A stretch of DNA of 46,869 bases from Ruminobacter amylophilus (GTDB lineage Bacteria > Pseudomonadota > Gammaproteobacteria > Enterobacterales > Succinivibrionaceae). Every line of letters begins with the position of its first letter. Position 1 is the stretch's first letter. Under the pieces are notes generated by a model. It made no database searches and was not told the origin of the DNA. It saw only the letters and a list, made by a program, of their open reading frames with translations. The stretch is taken from assembly GCF_900115655.1 (NCBI RefSeq), contig NZ_FOXF01000018.1, positions 1 to 46,869 on the forward strand, read 5' to 3'. The position numbers and the translations under genes are program-made. Below, piece by piece: positions 31,203 through 39,565 of the stretch.

Positions 31203-33179
31203 TTAATCCTTTTTGTAGAACCCGCACTCATATCCATCAGCTCTGAGAACCAGTCCTGGAATCCACTCAGGCGTTCTGCCCATTTGTTCGCAGACAGCCT
31301 TAAGGGAAACATTCTCGGAGCACTCTATGATGAGTTCGTCATGGACGTGACCAACGATAAAGCAGTGTTTCAGCGTCTGCATGGCATAGGCAAGAATGTC
31401 CCGGCTGACAGCCTGAACGATGTTTTCTACAAACTTAGGACCGTAGCTCTCAATTCGACTCCATTTCTTGGTTGCATCAATCCCCATATAGGTGACACTC
31501 TCGCCACCGAACTGGTTCATGCCGATACGTGGCTGAACGTAGGCAAGCTTTCTGCCGGAAGGTAGGGTGATGAACAGCATGCCGTTCTTAACGGTAAATT
31601 CCAGACAGCCGACTTTCTCAGTGGTGTGTAACTGAATAGCGGTCTTTACCGCATTATCTATCTGCCACCAGAAAGACACTATGTTCGGATTTGAGTTCCT
31701 CCACATATTGACCAGCGGTTGCAGTTCATCTTCGGATAGTCCCATATCTAGTGCTCCCATGGCTTTAAGGGCTCCGACAGATCCGCCGTAACCAAGGGCG
31801 AGTTCCGCTATTTTACCTTTCTGCCTTAAATGGCTGTTGGCCCCGTGCTTTTCTACCGGAACATGGAACATCTGACTGGCGCTGGCGCAGTAGATATCAC
31901 CGCCATTGCGGAATACATCTGTTCGCCATTGTTCTCCTGCCAGGTGACTCAGCACTCTTGCCTCAATGGCACTGAAGTCAGAAACGATAAACTTGTAACC
32001 GGGGCGGGGGATGAATGCTGTGCGGATTAACTCTGACAGAACATTCGGAACGGAATCATACAGCATATTAAGCATTTCATATTCACCGGCTTTCACCAAA
32101 TCACGTGCCTGTTCCAAATCTGACATGTGGTTCTGAGGTAGATTCTGGAGTTGAATCAGTCTGCCTGCCCATCGTCCGGAACGGTTCGCTCCGTAGAACT
32201 GAAACATTCCGTGGCAGCGGCTATCATCACATACAGCATTCTGCATTGTCTGGTACTTTTTAACGCTGCTTTTGGCAAGTTGCAGCCGGAGTTCAAGTAC
32301 CTCTGCCATATCTGCCGGGACGGACTTAAGCAGGGCGGCAACGTCCTTTTTACCCAATGTTTCTGTTTCCAGACCGTTGTCTGCCAGGTAGCCTTTGAGC
32401 TGCATGACGGAGTTCGGGTTATCGAGTCCGGTAAGTTTCTGCATTCTGTTCATGAGGTCTTTTTTGGTCTGTTCATCAATGCTGATAGCCTGTTCTACGA
32501 GCTGTCTGTCAATCATGATGCCACGGTCGTTTATTTCCTGATCCAGATGATACTCATCCCAGACGAAATCCGGTACCAGGTAATTTTTCAGCCTTCTCTG
32601 TATTTGCATTTCAACCTCGACGTCACGTCGGTTGTATTTTTTGAACAGTTCCCATTTCTCCGGTGCATGCTCCGGCAGATTCCATTTACGTCCTGCAGTT
32701 CTGCTCGGCATACAGAAGTAACGGATAAGTTCCTTTCCTTCCTTAAGTTTCTGCTCCTCAAAGCCAAGTACGGCACCAACCTTATCAAGTGAAAGGGGGA
32801 GTCCGTTATAGGCTGCCCATACCAGGGTACATTTCCATGCTGCTGGATCTAAATACTTCTGAACCGGATCTCCCTCAATGCTGTATGTGGAGAAGTATTG
32901 CGGATAATTCCGTCTCAGCCATACTGACAGACAGACTCTCTCGAAGGAAGCGTTATAGGCCCATTTGGTAACGGAATCATCTGACAGAGCTTTGATGATT
33001 TCCTCCGGTACTTTGTCGCTGCTGGCAAGGTCATATACAGCAACGGGACCGCCATTAACGGAAACCCCAAAAAGCAGAATGTCGAAATCAAGTGATTCAG
33101 CATACTTGTAAACTCCAGCCTTTGTAATGTCTATGCTACTTCGTGTTTCCAAATCCAGTGACATGAACTCAATTTTCAT
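31203..33179 (-). CDS. Family A DNA polymerase with 3'-5' exonuclease, module B
   Basis: 658 residues from the ATG at 33179, preceded by GAGGAT; upstream in-frame codons lack a ribosome site and run into the small membrane gene. Exonuclease motif I SLDLETRSS, motif A SDFSAIEARV, motif B RQKGKIAELALGYGG and motif C GHVHDELIIE are all intact. It is closely related to the module A polymerase but clearly distinct. Last gene of its operon. Confidence 0.95.
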   Translation of the reverse strand: MKIEFMSLDLETRSSIDITKAGVYKYAESLDFDILLFGVSVNGGPVAVYDLASSDKVPEEIIKALSDDSVTKWAYNASFERVCLSVWLRRNYPQYFSTYSIEGDPVQKYLDPAAWKCTLVWAAYNGLPLSLDKVGAVLGFEEQKLKEGKELIRYFCMPSRTAGRKWNLPEHAPEKWELFKKYNRRDVEVEMQIQRRLKNYLVPDFVWDEYHLDQEINDRGIMIDRQLVEQAISIDEQTKKDLMNRMQKLTGLDNPNSVMQLKGYLADNGLETETLGKKDVAALLKSVPADMAEVLELRLQLAKSSVKKYQTMQNAVCDDSRCHGMFQFYGANRSGRWAGRLIQLQNLPQNHMSDLEQARDLVKAGEYEMLNMLYDSVPNVLSELIRTAFIPRPGYKFIVSDFSAIEARVLSHLAGEQWRTDVFRNGGDIYCASASQMFHVPVEKHGANSHLRQKGKIAELALGYGGSVGALKAMGALDMGLSEDELQPLVNMWRNSNPNIVSFWWQIDNAVKTAIQLHTTEKVGCLEFTVKNGMLFITLPSGRKLAYVQPRIGMNQFGGESVTYMGIDATKKWSRIESYGPKFVENIVQAVSRDILAYAMQTLKHCFIVGHVHDELIIECSENVSLKAVCEQMGRTPEWIPGLVLRADGYECGFYKKD

Positions 33180-33233
33180 AATTCCAATCCTCATTAAAAA
33201 AGGGCGGCAGATAAACCGTCGCCCCTGATACAT

Positions 33234-33377
33234 CTATTTACGGTGTAACCGTTTGTTCCACAGGTATCTCACCAGATCAACCAGATTGCCGGCAATGATG
33301 CCGAGCACGGTTCCGATAACAAATCCGAAGGCAAATTTCATAAGTGAAATTTCTTCGGGAGTCAGTCCGCATTCCAT
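33234..33377 (-). CDS. Tiny single-span membrane protein 2, module B
   Basis: 47 codons starting MECGLTPEEISLMKFAFGF; GGAGG lies 9 bases before the ATG. It has one hydrophobic span with small-residue spacing (FVIGTVLGIIAG) and a basic tail. It is similar in plan to 9741-9875 and occupies the same slot before the polymerase gene. It overlaps the preceding tiny gene by 16 bases. Confidence 0.72.
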   Translation of the reverse strand: MECGLTPEEISLMKFAFGFVIGTVLGIIAGNLVDLVRYLWNKRLHRK

Positions 33378-33520
33378 CTGTCTGTACCTCCGTACCTTTT
33401 ACCTCTGAACTTTCTGATTGCAGTAGCCACCAGATGGGCGAGTACCGCACCAAGTGCAAAGAACGAAATGAACACAAGATACAGTCCGGCAACCTGCCAG
33501 AGTTCCATCGAATTTTCCAT
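33362..33520 (-). CDS. Tiny single-span membrane protein 1, module B
   Basis: 52 codons starting MENSMELWQVAGLYLVF with GAGG seven bases upstream. Hydrophobic span about residues 9-36, then a basic segment (RKFRGKRYGG). Its end overlaps the start of the next tiny gene in another frame, an arrangement seen in coupled phage membrane proteins such as holin or spanin pairs, although its place among replication genes argues against lysis. Confidence 0.68.
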   Translation of the reverse strand: MENSMELWQVAGLYLVFISFFALGAVLAHLVATAIRKFRGKRYGGTDRWNAD

Positions 33521-33587
33521 ATTTACACCTCATTTTCATAAAGGCGGCAGGCATGCCCACCGCCAGAGATTTTCAGAAATTACCGGA

Positions 33588-34157
33588 TTAACCTAAGAAA
33601 TCCTCATCGTCTTCATCGTCGAGATCTGCGAAGTCATCCTCGGCACGGCTGTGACCGCCAAGCGGAGTACCATCCGCGAGTTTCTGCAGATTGTTGAGAC
33701 CGCAGGCGATACCCTTGTTGCCGTTGGAGTTGTAGGCGTAAAAGTTGATGGATGCTCTGCCGACGATACCAGAGTAAAGCTCGGAGGTATCGATGATGTC
33801 CTGTCGATCTGCGTCAACCACACCAGGCTTGGTGGTGCTGTTGGCGTTCACGAAGTAGGAGTTGGCATAAGCAGCGTCGCCTTTACGATCCTTGTCACCG
33901 TCACGCAGCGGAGTCTTAAGCGCATCAAGATCCGGAACGAACTTGGAGTTGCCCTTGAGCTTGGACTGACCTTCATCATAGGCAGCCTTGATGGCGGCCT
34001 TGATCTTGTTGACGGTCACGGTGTCGGACTTAGGAATGATCAGCGAAACGCTGTACTTCGGAGTGCCACCGCCCATAGGAACCTTAGGCTCGTTAACGTT
34101 AAGATAAGAGAAGATGGTCTTAGGACCGGTAATTACTTTAGTAGGACTTTTTGTCAT
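33588..34157 (-). CDS. DUF2815 protein, probable phage SSB, module B
   Basis: 189 residues, collinear with 9884-10432: VITGPKTIFSYLNV start, shared VSLIIPKSDTVTV core, GVVDADRQD segment and a long acidic tail ending DDEDEDFLG-like. Likely coats single-stranded phage DNA and recruits partners through the acidic tip. It starts one base after the DUF2800 stop. Confidence 0.88.
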   Translation of the reverse strand: MTKSPTKVITGPKTIFSYLNVNEPKVPMGGGTPKYSVSLIIPKSDTVTVNKIKAAIKAAYDEGQSKLKGNSKFVPDLDALKTPLRDGDKDRKGDAAYANSYFVNANSTTKPGVVDADRQDIIDTSELYSGIVGRASINFYAYNSNGNKGIACGLNNLQKLADGTPLGGHSRAEDDFADLDDEDDEDFLG

Positions 34158-34158
34158 C

Positions 34159-35298
34159 TTAGTTTTCCTCTATAAAATCAGATTTTGCAGTGTTGAATTC
34201 AGGACGGGGATCCGTATCTGAAACAAGCACAGGTTTACCAACGGGCTTTATAACAAGCCCACTCAACAGTTCTTCGAACTTCTTTTTGCCTAACTGCCTG
34301 GTCATCGAAGTGATTCCCAGGAGCTTTTTCTCAAACGGATCGTACCCGGCATTCTGTACGACCTTTGCCACCTCATTTTCGTCGGTGTATTTGCGAATAC
34401 TTCTGCCTTCCACCAGCTTGAAGTGCGGATAACGGACACCGGATAAAGCCTGCTCAAGGGCATAGGCTTTGATGTCGTCTGCCCAGGAGACCAGAGAGTC
34501 TATCTGGGGCAGAATTGCCGCGATCTCGGTGCTGTCCAGCGTCGGAGCATCGGCAAAGTCGTACTTTGCCAGCTCCATGCTGTATTCAGCGCGTGCTCTG
34601 CAGGTAGCCTTAAGCTTGCAGAACTGACAGTGATCTCCTGCATGGAACTCACCGCCGCCTTCATAAGCCAGCTCGGCTGTCGGTTTCAGTACCTCATCAG
34701 CCCATTTCAGCAGTTCGTCGGCAGACATTTCATAGGTGTCTACATTGTCTCGTCTCGGCTGATAGATGCTGAGTCTGATACGCCTGATGTCATAAAGAGC
34801 ACCGAAGGTATCAAGAGCACCAAGGGCATAGCATTTAAGCTGACTGTTCCCGGTACCGTCTTCTCCGGATGCCGTTACAAGAACACCGACGCCGTATTTC
34901 AGATCGATGATGTGCAGCAGATCATCAGCCACAATCACGCAGTCTCCGGTACCGAATCCGTCCTTTACCCACCTGGAGAAGTCGAGTCTCTGCTCAACGC
35001 ATACCAGCGGATCTGAACAGTGTTCCTTCGCTGCGGAAACGTGCTCCATGACAAAGCCGCAGTAGCCATCAGCAGACTCCTGCATTTCCGCGTCATAGAA
35101 GGAGAGGTGCGGAGTCGGATCACTTGCATCTCGTCCAAGAGCCTTAGTCACCAGATACTCACAGAGTTCGTGAGCGTCTGTTCCCTGCTGTGCATACGGG
35201 CTTGACTGATCTTCAAGTTCAGCGCAGAGCTTTGCACTCGGGGGACAGGCTAACCAGCGGTGACTGGCTGACGCTGACAGATAAGCGTGTTTAGCCAT
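34159..35298 (-). CDS. DUF2800 protein, RecB/Cas4-like nuclease, module B
   Basis: 379 residues, collinear with 10436-11563. N-terminal LSASASHRWLACPPS, the IIDLKYG nuclease segment, and cysteines CQFCKLKATC near residue 230 for an iron-sulfur cluster. The start overlaps the preceding gene by 8 bases, as in module A. Confidence 0.88.
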   Translation of the reverse strand: MAKHAYLSASASHRWLACPPSAKLCAELEDQSSPYAQQGTDAHELCEYLVTKALGRDASDPTPHLSFYDAEMQESADGYCGFVMEHVSAAKEHCSDPLVCVEQRLDFSRWVKDGFGTGDCVIVADDLLHIIDLKYGVGVLVTASGEDGTGNSQLKCYALGALDTFGALYDIRRIRLSIYQPRRDNVDTYEMSADELLKWADEVLKPTAELAYEGGGEFHAGDHCQFCKLKATCRARAEYSMELAKYDFADAPTLDSTEIAAILPQIDSLVSWADDIKAYALEQALSGVRYPHFKLVEGRSIRKYTDENEVAKVVQNAGYDPFEKKLLGITSMTRQLGKKKFEELLSGLVIKPVGKPVLVSDTDPRPEFNTAKSDFIEEN

Positions 35299-35635
35299 TA
35301 CCCAGTACCTCCGCTTCAGCTACCAGCTCTGCAAATACAGCAGGATCGGTAATATCGGATAACTGCTTTACTCCGTGAGAGGTCAGCAGTGCCTTAACCT
35401 CGGCTCTGAAACCGGATCTGGCCTTGTCGGAGAGAATGCCTCGTACTTCCTCGAAGGTGTAAACCTTGACCTGAGTTTCCTCGGCAGCGGAAGCCGGAGT
35501 TTCGGGTTCAGTCTGAACTTCAGCTGTCTTTTTAGAAGATGTTTCCGTGCCTGAAAGCAGTTCAGCTATTTCAGCGGCATCCGCACTCAGCCTGCGGAAT
35601 CCATCGATAAGAACAGTAATGTCTTTCTTTTTCAT
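35291..35635 (-). CDS. Conserved phage protein preceding DUF2800, module B
   Basis: 114 residues from ATG 35635 (MKKKDITVLIDGF) with GAGGT seven bases upstream; an in-frame upstream extension runs toward the repeat array and is not supported. Helical N-terminus, A/E/P/T linker, and a C-terminal FEEVRGILSDKARSG domain matching 11556-11927. First gene of the minus-strand operon. Confidence 0.8.
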   Translation of the reverse strand: MKKKDITVLIDGFRRLSADAAEIAELLSGTETSSKKTAEVQTEPETPASAAEETQVKVYTFEEVRGILSDKARSGFRAEVKALLTSHGVKQLSDITDPAVFAELVAEAEVLGNG

Positions 35636-35689
35636 GGGATTGACCTCATAAGTTTGTTTCAATTTCAGCGGGGCGGTTTTAAGTGCCCT

Positions 35690-35982
35690 CACTACCTATG
35701 TTCAGCAGAAGGTGAAAACGACAAAAAAAATTTCAGATTTTTTTCAGTGCTGTTTCGGCCTTCACCTACTTATGTTCAGCAGAAGGCAAAACCGACAAAA
35801 AAAATTTCAGATTTTTTCAGCACCGTTTCGGCCTTCATCTACTCATGTTCAGCAGAAGGCAAAACTAACAAAAAAAATTTCAGTTTTTTTTTCAGCACTG
35901 TTTCGGCCTTCACCTACTTATGTTCAGCAGAAGATGAATCCGACAAATCTTCTTCAAATTTTTTCTGATTCCCCGTTTTCCG
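35690..35982 (+). repeat. Four-unit tandem repeat array between divergent replication operons
   Basis: Units begin at 35690, 35763, 35836 and 35911, so the periods are 73, 73 and 75 bases. Each unit contains CACCTACTTATGTTCAGCAG (with small variations), GAAGG, an A-run, TTTCAG and a T-run, then TTTCGGCCTT. The ends GCCTTC and GAAGGC are complementary around the core. Unit 4 is degenerate on its right. Open frames crossing it are by-products, since the periods are not all multiples of three. Likely a regulatory or replication-initiator binding array. Confidence 0.85.
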
Positions 35983-36037
35983 GCCGAAAACCGCTTTATT
36001 AATTTTTTTTTTAAGAATTTTTTGTCGGAAATCGCTC

Positions 36038-36057
36038 CTGCTGAACATAGAGGGTAG
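36038..36057 (-). repeat. Inverted copy of the array core
   Basis: CTGCTGAACATAG at 36038-36050 is the exact reverse complement of the core in unit 1. It sits 65 bases before the first gene of the plus-strand operon, so the array cores and this copy face each other across the divergent control region. Confidence 0.7.
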
Positions 36058-36115
36058 AGCGGCAGATTGTCCCTGCCGCCGGGACTTTTTTATTAACAAA
36101 CAGAGGAGAACTCGA

Positions 36116-36424
36116 ATGTACGCAATAAGAGAAAAACATGCGTGCGTTAACGGGGTCTTGTTTAAGACCTTTGAACGTAAGACAGCCGGACTTCGCATTG
36201 AGGCAGGAACCACTGGATTTAAGGGCGGTAAAAAACGCGGCAGAGGTGGCAGAGCATTTATCTCACTTGAAAGCCTGGGTGGTGATTTCTGCTTTCTTCC
36301 TATGTTCGATGAAAAGAAAAGGGTCGTGGGCTTTGAAATTGCCGCCAGCGGTGATGACGGGGTTGACGCAGTCAGGAAGGCTCTCAACTTTGCCTGTGAT
36401 GCCATCCATGACCAGTGTCTTTAG
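36116..36424 (+). CDS. Small conserved phage protein with EAGTTGFKGG motif, module B
   Basis: 102 residues, with GAGGAG upstream of the ATG. It shares the EAGT, T/N, GFKGG core and C-terminal helix with 4811-5146, and like it precedes the primase/helicase gene. A basic KKRGRGGR insert follows the motif, which may contact nucleic acid. Function unknown. Confidence 0.8.
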   Translation: MYAIREKHACVNGVLFKTFERKTAGLRIEAGTTGFKGGKKRGRGGRAFISLESLGGDFCFLPMFDEKKRVVGFEIAASGDDGVDAVRKALNFACDAIHDQCL

Positions 36425-36439
36425 GTTTAAGGAGGTTTA

Positions 36440-38833
36440 ATGAGAAAACTTAATATAGCCTGCGCCAACAGCTGCAAGGCTTATAAATGGGCGAATCAGA
36501 CTACTGGGTACGGAGAGCTGAAAGACAGGTTCAGAAAAAGCTACCGTACTTCGGAGACGGTTGCCCAGTATGCTCATATGAGCCGTGACGAAAAGACTGA
36601 AGCCAAAGATCACGGCGGTATTGTTGCAGGTGTGCTTATTGACGGGATCAGACAGATAGATAAGGTCAAAAGCCGATCCGCAATAATGCTTGACGGTGAC
36701 ATGCTCGAACATGGCTTTATTGATGACTTTGAAAACAGGGTTCCCTATACCTCGTTCCTTTACACCACCCACGGACATACACCGAAGGCTCCCCGGGCAA
36801 GGGTCGTTATTCCTCTTACAAGGGATGTAACCCCGGATGAGTTTCAGGCTATAGCCAGATATCTGGCCCAGCAGTTAGGCATTGAGCAGTTCGACGAGTG
36901 TTCATTCAGAGTCAATCAGCTGATGTTTCTGCCGAGCACTCCCAGTGACGGAGAATACATCTTTAAGGAAGTGGAAAAGGAATGGCTAGATCCCGACAGG
37001 TTTCTGGCTCAGTACCCGGAATGGCAGGATCCTCTGAAACTTCCGAGATCTTCAAGGGAAAGAAAACCTCACGAGAATGCAGGAAAACAGGTTCAGGATC
37101 CTCTGACCAAAACCGGCATCGTGGGTGTATTCAACCGGGTCTATTTCCCGATTAACAAGGCGGTTGATACCTTTCTTGCAAATAAGTATGAGGCAACTCA
37201 GAGTGATAACCGCTATCACCTGATCGGCTCCGGCAGCACTGCCGGTGTAATTGTCATCGAGGATAAGTTCATTATTTCCTTTCATGCCAAAGATCCCGCA
37301 TATCAGATCCTGTGCAATGCCTTTGATGCAGTAAGGCTAGGTCTATTCAAGGATCTCGACGAAAAGGCCTCCTTCAAGGCAATGTGCGATTTTGCCATGC
37401 AGCAGGATGAAGTGAGGGTGGCTCTGGCCAATGAGCGTATAGCTGAGGCAAAGAGCGACTTCGCAGATCCGGAAATTGAAGGCGATGACGAATGGAAAAA
37501 GAAACTTAAATACAAGAGCCGCAGTACCGAGCTGGAGAACTGCACCTACAACCTCCGGCTGATCCTTACCAGGGATAAGAATCTCAAGTGTATCCGGTTC
37601 AATCAGCTGGCAGATAACCTTGAGATCGTGGGGAATGTTCCATGGAAACATCCCGGGGGATTCTGGCGTGATGTGGATGATGCACATCTGGTGTGCTACC
37701 TGGAGGATTACTACGGCTGTTTTTCCGACAGAAACCTCAACATTGCGGTAACCAAAGTGGCGGATGACAGAGGCTATCATCCCATCAAGCTGCGGTTTGA
37801 AAGTCTGAAACCGTGGGACGGAGTCAAGCGTGTTCAAACACTGCTGATTGACTACCTGGGAGCTGAGGATAACGAATACACCCGGACGGTTACCCGCATC
37901 CATCTGTGTGCCGGGTACAAAAGAATCTATGTTCCAGGGATTAAGTACGATCAGATCTTAATCCTCAACGGTCCGCAGGGCATAGGCAAGTCAACCATCA
38001 TTCTTATTCTGAGCATGGGGTTTTATTCCGACTGTCTGACTATATTCGACATGAACGACAAGACTGCAGCCGAGAAACTGCAGGGGGTGTGGTTCCACGA
38101 AATAAGCGAACTTGCGGGCATGAAAAAGGCCGATATCGACAAGGTTAAGGCCTTTATCTCCAGACGTGACGATCAGTATCGTGCCGCATTCGCCAAACGT
38201 GCTGTGACGCATCCGAGACAGTGTCTTTTCTTCGGTACCACCAACAGTGAAACCGGCTACTTGAGAGACATTACGGGCAACCGCAGATTCTGGAACGTGA
38301 AGGTTACAGGCAGGGGCAGATACAAGCCATGGGATTTAACCCCGGAGATAGTCGAGCAGATCTGGGCGGAGGTGAAGGTGATGTGCGAGAACGGCCAGGA
38401 GCTTTATCTGCCGCATCATCTTGAGTCCTTTGCGGAGGAGGAACAGAGACTTGCCATGGAGCAGGATGATCGTGAAGGTCTGCTGCAGGAGTACCTTGAT
38501 ACCCCTCTGCCTGCCAACTGGAACAGTCTGGATATCCACGAGCGAAGGGGGTACATCCTTGACCTTACCGATCCTACCCGTCCGAAAGGTACGGTTCAGC
38601 GCACCGAGGTGTCAAACCTTGAAATCTGGTGCGAGTGTTTCGGCAAACGCCCCGAGGATATTCAGGCTAAAGACAGCTACAACATCGCAGCCATGATGAA
38701 ACGGCTGGACGGGTGGGAGCGCACCAATGACAGAAGACCTCTGCCTTTCTACGGCAGACAGAGGGTTTATGTCAGGACAGGTCAGAAACAGCCTGTCCCG
38801 CATCCCGAAAAATGTCCTAAGGCTAAAGGTTAA
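36440..38833 (+). CDS. VapE/VirE-type primase/helicase
   Basis: 797 residues. The N-terminal third contains an IMLDGDM acidic motif and a segment GHTPKAPRARVVIPL typical of primase-like domains. The C-terminal half is the virulence-associated E ATPase: Walker A GPQGIGKST (511-519), acidic HEISELAGM, and GTTNSETGYLRDITGNRRFW with sensor and arginine finger. Expected to prime and unwind phage DNA. The ATG has a perfect GGAGG. It replaces the D5-type protein of module A. Confidence 0.88.
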   Translation: MRKLNIACANSCKAYKWANQTTGYGELKDRFRKSYRTSETVAQYAHMSRDEKTEAKDHGGIVAGVLIDGIRQIDKVKSRSAIMLDGDMLEHGFIDDFENRVPYTSFLYTTHGHTPKAPRARVVIPLTRDVTPDEFQAIARYLAQQLGIEQFDECSFRVNQLMFLPSTPSDGEYIFKEVEKEWLDPDRFLAQYPEWQDPLKLPRSSRERKPHENAGKQVQDPLTKTGIVGVFNRVYFPINKAVDTFLANKYEATQSDNRYHLIGSGSTAGVIVIEDKFIISFHAKDPAYQILCNAFDAVRLGLFKDLDEKASFKAMCDFAMQQDEVRVALANERIAEAKSDFADPEIEGDDEWKKKLKYKSRSTELENCTYNLRLILTRDKNLKCIRFNQLADNLEIVGNVPWKHPGGFWRDVDDAHLVCYLEDYYGCFSDRNLNIAVTKVADDRGYHPIKLRFESLKPWDGVKRVQTLLIDYLGAEDNEYTRTVTRIHLCAGYKRIYVPGIKYDQILILNGPQGIGKSTIILILSMGFYSDCLTIFDMNDKTAAEKLQGVWFHEISELAGMKKADIDKVKAFISRRDDQYRAAFAKRAVTHPRQCLFFGTTNSETGYLRDITGNRRFWNVKVTGRGRYKPWDLTPEIVEQIWAEVKVMCENGQELYLPHHLESFAEEEQRLAMEQDDREGLLQEYLDTPLPANWNSLDIHERRGYILDLTDPTRPKGTVQRTEVSNLEIWCECFGKRPEDIQAKDSYNIAAMMKRLDGWERTNDRRPLPFYGRQRVYVRTGQKQPVPHPEKCPKAKG

Positions 38834-38848
38834 AAAGTAATCATTATG

Positions 38849-38957
38849 GGACGGACGGACAAGATCTTCTATATAGAGCAAAAAGGCTTTAAATAGAGTT
38901 CTAAAAGGCAAATATACACGTATACGTATTAATAGGAAAAAATGGCTCTGTCCGTCC
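38849..38957. other. Inverted repeats and palindrome after the VapE gene, possible origin
   Basis: The 149-base gap 38834-38982 holds GGACGGACGGAC (38849-38860) facing GTCCGTCC (38950-38957), and a perfect 10-base palindrome ACGTATACGT (38918-38927) in AT-rich DNA between them. Its position relative to the helicase gene mirrors the iteron region of module A, but the sequences differ, as would be expected if each initiator has its own sites. Confidence 0.45.
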
Positions 38958-38982
38958 TTCCTGTCCACTGAAGGAATTAGAA

Positions 38983-39306
38983 ATGAAAAAAAGAAAAATT
39001 GAAGATTTTATGAGATGCGGTGCAAAGATGCGGGTACTTAAGTCTCTTTTTGTGGGGACGATGGTCGATGCCTATCCGCTGTTATCCCCGAACGACAGAG
39101 CAAAGATGAGGTCGATGGAGGGCAAACTGCGTGAGATTTGTTCACGCCTCGAAGGTTGCATGTTTAGGAACGTTCCCGGTCTTTCAGACGATTATCTTGA
39201 TGTGTTTTACGGTGCCCCGGATATCAGTAATAGAAGTCCTGTAGATGCGAAGGTAGTTGAGATGGCAAAGGAGATGGTTGATGAGATGTTCGGAAAAGCA
39301 GATTGA
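38983..39306 (+). CDS. Hypothetical phage protein
   Basis: 107 residues, mostly helical and charged, MKKRKIEDFMRCGAKMRVLK onward, ending EMVDEMFGKAD. No motif recognised. AGGAA precedes the ATG. It overlaps the VRR-NUC gene by 26 bases. It occupies the place held by the zinc protein in module A but is unrelated to it. Confidence 0.7.
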   Translation: MKKRKIEDFMRCGAKMRVLKSLFVGTMVDAYPLLSPNDRAKMRSMEGKLREICSRLEGCMFRNVPGLSDDYLDVFYGAPDISNRSPVDAKVVEMAKEMVDEMFGKAD

Positions 39307-39565
39307 ACGGAAACTCACGCTGATGGCAAAAAGCCGGGGAGGAATCGCACCGAAGTTCGTGTCTCCCTCCTTTGCGGGAATGCCTGACAGGCTGATCCTG
39401 ATGCCGGGCGGAATGATGGCCTTTGCAGAGCTTAAAGCACCGGGAATGAAACCGAGAGCACTGCAGGCAGCAAGGCATGAGATGTTAAGGCGATTAGGTT
39501 TCAGGGTGTATGTGATTGACGGAATTGAACAGATAGGAGGAATACTTGATGAACTTGCCGGATAG
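39281..39565 (+). CDS. VRR-NUC domain nuclease, module B
   Basis: 94 residues from the ATG at 39281, with GGAG seven bases upstream. It aligns along its length with 1431-1712: IERKL start, GMPDR, FAELKAPGM with the E-x-K pair, and the same C-terminus RVYVIDGIEQIGG. It overlaps the SNF2 gene by 17 bases. Confidence 0.9.
   Translation: MRCSEKQIERKLTLMAKSRGGIAPKFVSPSFAGMPDRLILMPGGMMAFAELKAPGMKPRALQAARHEMLRRLGFRVYVIDGIEQIGGILDELAG

Noticed and set aside
33234-33520. Holin/spanin pair
   Set aside because: Overlapping membrane ORFs suggest it, but they sit among replication genes and module A has only one; kept as unknown.
35690-35982. CRISPR array
   Set aside because: Whole units of 73-75 bases are similar, including the parts that would be spacers; no cas genes are nearby.
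35654-36002. Open reading frames with repeated phenylalanine- and serine-rich units across the array
   Set aside because: They appear in more than one frame, follow the 73-75 base DNA repeats, and have no ribosome binding site; better explained as by-products of a non-coding array.
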